From: JBCDCB01 sp039182735
Lineage (GTDB): Bacteria > Planctomycetota > Phycisphaerae > Phycisphaerales > UBA1924
Direction of reading: 5' to 3'
Assembly: GCA_039182735.1 (NCBI GenBank)
Contig: JBCDCB010000001.1
Span: 54,767 to 118,766 of the forward strand
DNA length: 64,000 nucleotides
The stretch's first letter is position 1, and each line of letters opens with the position of its first letter. Positions 59,109-64,000 of the stretch are shown here, one piece after another. The notes beneath the pieces are model-generated. The model did not search any database and was not told the origin of the DNA. It saw only the letters and a list, made by a program, of their open reading frames with translations. A program made the position numbers and the translations under genes.

Positions 59109-60350
59109 ATGAGCGCCATCCGATCAACCACGCTCGACTGCGGGCTCCCCCTCGTCGTCGAACGGATGACCGGCGTCCGATCGCTCGGCGTCTCCTGGCT
59201 CCTGCCCATGGGCTCCGCCCACGACCCCGAATCCAGAGTCGGGCGCGCCCCGGTCCTCGCCGAGATGCTCCTCCGCGGTGCCGGGGACCTCGACTCCCGC
59301 GCCCAGGCCGACGCCTTCGACACCCTCGGCGCCTCCCGCGGGACCAACGTCGAGACCTTCAACATCTCCATCTCCAGCACCCTCCTCGGCAGCAGGCTCT
59401 CGGAAGTCGCGCCCCTCCTCGCGAGCATGGTCCGCGAACCCCTCCTCGCGCAGGATTCCCTCGCGCCGAGCAAAGACCTCTGCGCACAGGCCGTCGCTTC
59501 TCTCGAAGACGATCCGCAGGACCGCGTCGTGCTGCTCGCGCGCGCGCACCACTCGCCATCGCCAATCAACCGCCCGTCGGTCGGGACCGAGGCGGGCGTC
59601 GCCGCGGTGACGCTCGATGATGTCCACGCGTGGCGCACGTCTTGCGCACCGGGTTCGTCGGTGCTCGCGCTGGCGGGGGACGTCGAGCTCGATCACGCCG
59701 CCGACCTCTTCAACAGGTTGCTCGACGGCTGGACCGGCGAATCGCGCGAGCTCGCCTTCGATCCCGCCGACGCGCCCCGCGGCATCCATCACGAGCACGA
59801 CGACACCAACCAGGTCCACATCGCCGTCGCGTCGGACGGGCCCACCGAGTCTGACGAGGACGCGTGGTGCGAGCGCATCGTGCAGACCGTGCTCAGCGGG
59901 GGGATGTCCGGCAGGCTCTTCACCGAGGTGCGCGAGAAGCGTTCGCTCGTCTACTCCGTCTACTCGACGTACGCCGGCGACCGGCGCTACGGGCGCTGCC
60001 TCGCCTATGCCGGGACTACCCCGGAGCGCGCGCAGGAAACGCTCGACGTGCTGCTCGACGAGCTCAACAAGGTCAACACGCCCGCCGGGCGCATCACGGA
60101 AGACGAGCACCGGCGCGCGCTCATCGGGCGCAAGAGCAAGCTCGTGATGAGCGGAGAATCCTCCGGCGCGCGCGCCTCGGCGCTCGCGCACGACTGGATC
60201 AAGCTCGGGCGCGCGCGATCGCTCGACGAACTGGCGTCCGAGCTCGACGCGGTGACGCTCGATCGTGTGAACGCCTACCTCGAGCGGCGCGAGATGGGCC
60301 GGATCACTGTGGCGACCCTCGGGCCTTCGCCGCTGACCATACCGGGGTGA
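59109..60350 (+). CDS. M16-family protein lacking the zinc-binding motif
   Basis: 413 residues from the ATG at 59109, a single M16-fold protein. In the first domain the HxxEH zinc motif is replaced by RVGRAPVLAEMLLRGAGD, so it is probably inactive as a peptidase. The second domain keeps SGRLFTEVREKRSLVYSVYSTYAGD, the family substrate-binding signature. Inactive M16 subunits normally pair with an active one (as in mitochondrial processing peptidase alpha), but none lies next to it. Confidence 0.82.
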   Translation: MSAIRSTTLDCGLPLVVERMTGVRSLGVSWLLPMGSAHDPESRVGRAPVLAEMLLRGAGDLDSRAQADAFDTLGASRGTNVETFNISISSTLLGSRLSEVAPLLASMVREPLLAQDSLAPSKDLCAQAVASLEDDPQDRVVLLARAHHSPSPINRPSVGTEAGVAAVTLDDVHAWRTSCAPGSSVLALAGDVELDHAADLFNRLLDGWTGESRELAFDPADAPRGIHHEHDDTNQVHIAVASDGPTESDEDAWCERIVQTVLSGGMSGRLFTEVREKRSLVYSVYSTYAGDRRYGRCLAYAGTTPERAQETLDVLLDELNKVNTPAGRITEDEHRRALIGRKSKLVMSGESSGARASALAHDWIKLGRARSLDELASELDAVTLDRVNAYLERREMGRITVATLGPSPLTIPG

Positions 60351-60356
60351 ATCGGG

Positions 60357-60980
60357 TTAATAGTTGATAGAAGCTGAACTGCCGTCCGGTAGCAGGAAGT
60401 CGGTGCGCCCGTACATGATCGTCACCACCTCGGTTAGCGGAAACGCTCCATCATTGCGAGCCGCCTTCTCGTATCGGAGTTCGGCGATCGCGCAACCCGA
60501 GAATCTTGCCTGACCGGCAAAGGTACCGGCTTCGTCAAAGAACACGATCGTGACGGTGCCGCCGTCGATACCATCCCTGAAGATCCGAACAAGTTCATCG
60601 CTTGAACTGTCGTAGCGCTTCCGCACGATCAGTGGTCTCGGCGTGAGCGGTCCGATGGCACCGCCCATGCCGATTGGCACGGAACCACCAAACTCGGCTT
60701 CGAAGAAGTTCGACACGCCGGTACCGGCCGAACCGCCGACGCCCCATGCAAACGTCAGTTGACCCTCAGGAACGGAGTCGCCCGCCACCGCGGGCTGCAG
60801 GCTCGACACCGTCGTGGGCCCCATGCCCTGCGCGACGACCGCGTCGAAGATCTCCGTCGTGGTCCGCCCGGTCGGCATGACCGGGCCCGCCGGCGGGTTC
60901 AGGTCGCCCGCCACCACCACCAGCCCGATCGCCCCGACCACCAGGCCGCCCGCGAACGTCATCAACGCGTTGTGCTTCAT
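60357..60980 (-). CDS. exported protein with possible phage-tube/Hcp-like fold
   Basis: 207 residues from the ATG at 60980. A hydrophobic signal or anchor (ALMTFAGGLVVGAIGLVVVAG) is followed by a beta-rich body: RDGIDGGTVTIVFFDEAGTFAGQ, CAIAELRYEKAARNDG and EVVTIMYG. The order of strands and the -FxDG-x-xTIxFF motif are reminiscent of type VI tube (Hcp) and phage tail-tube proteins. It is convergent with the M16 gene (6-base gap). The fold assignment needs structure prediction. Confidence 0.52.
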   Translation of the reverse strand: MKHNALMTFAGGLVVGAIGLVVVAGDLNPPAGPVMPTGRTTTEIFDAVVAQGMGPTTVSSLQPAVAGDSVPEGQLTFAWGVGGSAGTGVSNFFEAEFGGSVPIGMGGAIGPLTPRPLIVRKRYDSSSDELVRIFRDGIDGGTVTIVFFDEAGTFAGQARFSGCAIAELRYEKAARNDGAFPLTEVVTIMYGRTDFLLPDGSSASINY

Positions 60981-61092
60981 CTGCGCTTCTCCGATGGGAT
61001 CTCCGCGCGCCCGCGGCGCGGCACAGGTCAAAGGTGCGGTCCACGCGCGACGCGTCAACGCGCGAGCGCCGAACACGTTTAGAATCGCACGC

Positions 61093-62730
61093 ATGCCACC
61101 CGCACCCGACCAAAGCCCGTTCTACATCACGACGCCGATCTACTACGTCAACGATCGCCCGCACATCGGGCACGCCTACACCACGATCGTTGCCGACTGC
61201 GTCGCACGCTTCATGCGCGCGAGCGGGCGCGACGTCTTCTTCCTTACCGGCACCGACGAGCACGCCGAGAAGGTCGTCACGTCGGCCGCGCAACGCGGGC
61301 TCACGCCCATCGAGTGGGCCGACGTCAACGCCGCCGAGTTCCAGAAGGCCTTCACCGAGCAGCGCCTCACCCACGACGACTTCATCCGCACCACGCAGCA
61401 GCGCCACACGTCGAAGGTGCAGGCGTACATCCAGAACATGCTCGACTCGGGTGACGTCTACCTGGGCGAGTACGAGGGCTGGTACGACCCCTCGCAGGAG
61501 GAGTACGTCACCGAGTCCGAGGCCAAGCAGCACGAGTACAAGAGCCCCGTCACGGGGCGCGACCTCGAGAAGCGCAAGGAGCACAACTACTTCTTCAGGC
61601 TCAGCGCCTACGCAGACAGGCTCGCGGCGCACATCGCGCAGCACCCGGAGTTCGTCGAGCCCGAGGCGCGGCGCAACGAGGTGCTCGGCAGGCTCAAGAC
61701 GGGCCTTCAGGACGTGCCGATCTCGCGGCGCGTGCGCGAGGGCGACGAGGCGTGGGGCGTGCTCATGCCGGGCGACGACCAGCACCGCGTGTACGTGTGG
61801 ATCGACGCGCTGTTCAACTACCTGAGCGCCGTGGATACCGACGACCGTCGCAAGTACTGGCCCGCGCAGACGCACGTCATCGCGAAGGACATCCTCTGGT
61901 TCCACGCCGTCATCTGGCCCTGCATGCTCATGGCGCTGGGCAAGGACCTGCCCGGCAGCGTCTACACGCACGCGTACTGGGTGCGCGAGGGTCGCAAGAT
62001 GAGCAAGAGCCTGGGCAACTTCCTCGACGGGCCCACGATCCGCGGCTACGTCGAGGCCTTCTCGCTCGACGCGTGGCGCTGGTACATGCTCACCCGCGGG
62101 CCGCTCGGCGCGACCGACGCCGACTTCGTCCACGCCAACTTCGTCGAGGTCTACAACGCGGATCTCGCCAACGGCATCGGGAACGCCGCCAGCCGCGTCG
62201 CGAACATGATCCGCAAGTACTTCGACGGCGCCTGCCCCGAGAACACGCCCCGCGAAGGCGATCGCGAGTGGAGCGTCATCGCGCGTGCGCACGTCGAGCG
62301 CGCCAGCGAGTGCATGGCCAAGACCGATACCGCCGGCGCCCTGCACGCGGGCCTCTCGCTCTCCAACGAGGTGGACGCGTACGTCAACGAGACCGCGCCC
62401 TTCAAGCTCGCGAAGGACCCGGCGAACCTGCCCGAGGTCGGCGGCATCCTGTACCGATGCGCCGAGGCGCTCCGAATCGCCGCGATCCTCGTCAGCCCCG
62501 CGCTCATCACCAAGTCGAGCGCCATGCTGCGCAACTTCTCGCAGCCGCTGCCCGACAGCGCGGGGCGCTTCCTCGACGATGCCGGCAGCGTCATCCCGCT
62601 GCACGAACTCTGCGCGTGGGGGCGCCTCGAACCGGGCACGCCCGTTGTGAAGGGTGAGGCGCTGTTTCCGAGGGCCGACCCGAAGGACGACCCGCCCGCG
62701 CCCATCGAGGACGAGGACGCGCCGCAATGA
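61093..62730 (+). CDS. metG: methionyl-tRNA synthetase
   Basis: 545 residues from the ATG at 61093. It charges tRNA-Met. Catalytic HIGH-type motif PHIGHAYT (residues 23-30) and KMSKS at residues 302-306 are present. The zinc-knuckle Cys residues found in most MetG are replaced by GWYDPSQEEYV and KEHNYFF, so this is a zinc-free type; there is no C-terminal tRNA-binding or dimerisation domain. The gene downstream overlaps its stop (ATGA). Confidence 0.94.
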   Translation: MPPAPDQSPFYITTPIYYVNDRPHIGHAYTTIVADCVARFMRASGRDVFFLTGTDEHAEKVVTSAAQRGLTPIEWADVNAAEFQKAFTEQRLTHDDFIRTTQQRHTSKVQAYIQNMLDSGDVYLGEYEGWYDPSQEEYVTESEAKQHEYKSPVTGRDLEKRKEHNYFFRLSAYADRLAAHIAQHPEFVEPEARRNEVLGRLKTGLQDVPISRRVREGDEAWGVLMPGDDQHRVYVWIDALFNYLSAVDTDDRRKYWPAQTHVIAKDILWFHAVIWPCMLMALGKDLPGSVYTHAYWVREGRKMSKSLGNFLDGPTIRGYVEAFSLDAWRWYMLTRGPLGATDADFVHANFVEVYNADLANGIGNAASRVANMIRKYFDGACPENTPREGDREWSVIARAHVERASECMAKTDTAGALHAGLSLSNEVDAYVNETAPFKLAKDPANLPEVGGILYRCAEALRIAAILVSPALITKSSAMLRNFSQPLPDSAGRFLDDAGSVIPLHELCAWGRLEPGTPVVKGEALFPRADPKDDPPAPIEDEDAPQ

Positions 62731-63383
62731 ACGACGACGAACCGCAACAGATCGACCCGATGGACGAGCAGCGCGCCGAGCGCGAAGCCCTCGAGCACGC
62801 GCGCGCGTTCCTGCACGCCAACCTCGAGGGCTCGCTCCTGCTCGACGGCGAGTTCAACGAGAACATCAAGCGCGTGCCCTTCGTGCTCGACCACGAGACG
62901 GGCAAGCTCATCGCCAGCGTGCCCGTCGCGACGTTCCACGCCAGCGAGGTGATCTTCCGCGTCCCCGAAGAGGCCGACGACGCGATGGGCCTCCTCGTCA
63001 CCGCCGAGGAAGTCGAGGAGTCGAGCGCGACCGATCGCTGGATGGCCTTCCACGGCGAGCCCGACCACGTCCGCTGGGCCGCCTACTGGATCGACGGCGC
63101 CAAGCACGGGCCGTGGGTCTTCGACGGCGACGCGATGATGCGCCCCAACCCGCTCGCGCCCATCGAGCCGCGCGTCTGCAAGCTGCTCAACAGCGACGAG
63201 CACCGCGCGAGGCTTCCCGAACTCGCGCGCGCACGCGCCGGCGCCGAGATCACTAAGCCCCTCTGCGTCGGCGTCTGCCCCCACGGCGTGTGGCTCCGTG
63301 CACCCTTTGGCGTTGCGCTCGCACGCTTCGACGAACCGATCGAAGATCCCGATGCCGAGCGTGTGATGAATGCCTTGAAGTAG
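62727..63383 (+). CDS. hypothetical protein, possibly a split-barrel family
   Basis: 218 residues, start overlapping the metG stop. N-terminal helix, then a barrel-like beta region (HARAFLHANLEGSLLLDG, LIASVPVATFHASEVIFRVP) and helical C-terminus with PLCVGVCPHGVWLRAP. The pattern of strands resembles FMN-binding split barrels, but no flavin motif is visible. Possibly involved with metG only by co-transcription. Confidence 0.55.
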   Translation: MNDDEPQQIDPMDEQRAEREALEHARAFLHANLEGSLLLDGEFNENIKRVPFVLDHETGKLIASVPVATFHASEVIFRVPEEADDAMGLLVTAEEVEESSATDRWMAFHGEPDHVRWAAYWIDGAKHGPWVFDGDAMMRPNPLAPIEPRVCKLLNSDEHRARLPELARARAGAEITKPLCVGVCPHGVWLRAPFGVALARFDEPIEDPDAERVMNALK

Positions 63384-63398
63384 CGGGCCGAGTCCCTT

Positions 63399-63484
63399 GC
63401 TCCCTCGCCCCGCTCGCAGGGAGAGGGCCGGGGTGGGGGGTCTTCTCTCTCCTTCTTCTCGTGGGGCCGGCAACTTGCCCGTAC
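63399..63484. repeat. intergenic repeats upstream of cysS
   Basis: CCCTCGCCCCGC-type repeat (63399-63443) followed by a degenerate copy of module B (63458-63484, CTCGTGGGGCCGGCAACTT). Together they occupy most of the 135-base gap; the cysS start is 35 bases further on. Confidence 0.5.
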
Positions 63485-63518
63485 CGATTCAACCTCGCCT
63501 CATCGCTACATTGCCCCC

Positions 63519-64000
63519 ATGCCGGCGACGCTCCATCTCCACAACACACTCGGCGGGCGCGAGCAGCCCTTCGTCCCGCTCGATGCCGCCACCGGGCGCG
63601 TCACGTTCTACACGTGCGGCCCCACCGTCTACGACTTCGCCCACATCGGGAACTTCCGGTCGTTCCTCGCCGCCGACGTTCTGCGGCGATGGCTCGAATC
63701 GCCGCTCTGCGCGCGCGCCGATGCGCAGGGCACGCCCACCGGTGACCGCGGCTACGACGTTGTGCAGGTCATGAACATCACCGACGTCGGGCACATGACC
63801 GACGATTCCTGCGCCGACGGTTCGGGCGACGACAAGATGGCCCTCGCCGGCCAGCGCCTGCTCGAGCAGAAGAAGTCCGGCAAGCTCCCGGACGATGCAA
63901 CCGGCATCGACGCGGACGACCCCTTCGCCGTGGCGCGCTTCTATGCGCACGCCTTCGTGGTGGACGCTTCGACGCTCGCGATGCGCGTCGCCGACGATGC
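63519..64000 (+). CDS. cysS: cysteinyl-tRNA synthetase, 3' end outside window
   Basis: 160 residues visible, frame open at the window edge. It charges tRNA-Cys. Zinc-ligand region: FYTCGPTVYDFAHIGNFR, with Cys33 and the HIGN (HIGH-type) motif at residues 42-45; QVMNITDVGHMTDDSC follows, with the second His/Cys ligands. The start ATG at 63519 is the first in frame. A DDATGIDADD insert near residue 130 is unusual. Confidence 0.93.
   Translation, partial: MPATLHLHNTLGGREQPFVPLDAATGRVTFYTCGPTVYDFAHIGNFRSFLAADVLRRWLESPLCARADAQGTPTGDRGYDVVQVMNITDVGHMTDDSCADGSGDDKMALAGQRLLEQKKSGKLPDDATGIDADDPFAVARFYAHAFVVDASTLAMRVADD

Overview
This is a high-GC, gene-dense window from a free-living bacterium. The best fit is a planctomycete of the Phycisphaerae type: an exported protein ends in a short sorting-signal-like tail (a helix followed by a basic tail), and there are many small lipoproteins and secreted helical proteins without known domains, a Lys-rich histone-H1-like protein, an oversized signal peptidase I and very short intergenic gaps. 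This placement is inferred from gene content; no 16S rRNA gene or other marker lies in the window. Genes cut by the window ends are an exported methyltransferase-like protein (left) and cysteinyl-tRNA synthetase (right).

Layout. 0-3 kb: hypothetical proteins and a type II restriction-modification pair. 3-9 kb: a leftward run with the NADH-dehydrogenase subunits nuoE and nuoF; nuoF is coupled by 4-base overlaps to a small zinc-ribbon protein and then to a secreted-protein paralogue. 9-14.7 kb: an exported DNRLRE-type protein, a signal peptidase I with a large insertion, a 2-amino-3-ketobutyrate CoA ligase-like enzyme, a PilZ-type protein and a thioredoxin. 15-23 kb: an RluA-type pseudouridine synthase, serA, rdgB, queF, lipoproteins and a TPR protein. 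23.3-26.4 kb: a large BatA-like membrane protein with a von Willebrand domain, interrupted by one in-frame TAG. 26.4-28.1 kb: a nuclease-like gene preceded, on the same strand, by a stretch that looks like a 380-nt structured RNA ending in a strong terminator.

29.6-35.3 kb is a compact phage-type head cluster (portal, scaffold, DUF5309-like capsid, connector or tail proteins, holin-like), all leftward, with no integrase, lysin or tape measure. The matching large terminase lies alone 18 kb away on the other strand (53.4-54.9 kb). Next to it, a LexA-like gene and an ABC-ATPase/acetyltransferase gene both lack their 5' ends and meet head to head. Between the two loci lie ordinary chromosomal genes: a PP2C phosphatase operon, an ECF sigma/anti-sigma pair, a GbsR/MarR-type regulator, ubiA and ubiX with a Fic gene inserted between them, lipoproteins, a metallophosphoesterase and a RHH/PIN toxin-antitoxin module. 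The right end has membrane proteins, a very acidic protein, a ferredoxin, the histone-like protein, a zinc-motif-less M16 protein, a possible tube-fold exported protein, metG and cysS.

Intergenic gaps carry several dispersed repeat families: G-rich (quadruplex-capable) tracts, GTGCCACG hairpins, a GACGGGCA hairpin that starts at gene stop codons, and the widespread CCCTCTCCCCGC-type repeat. No tRNA, rRNA or CRISPR array was found.
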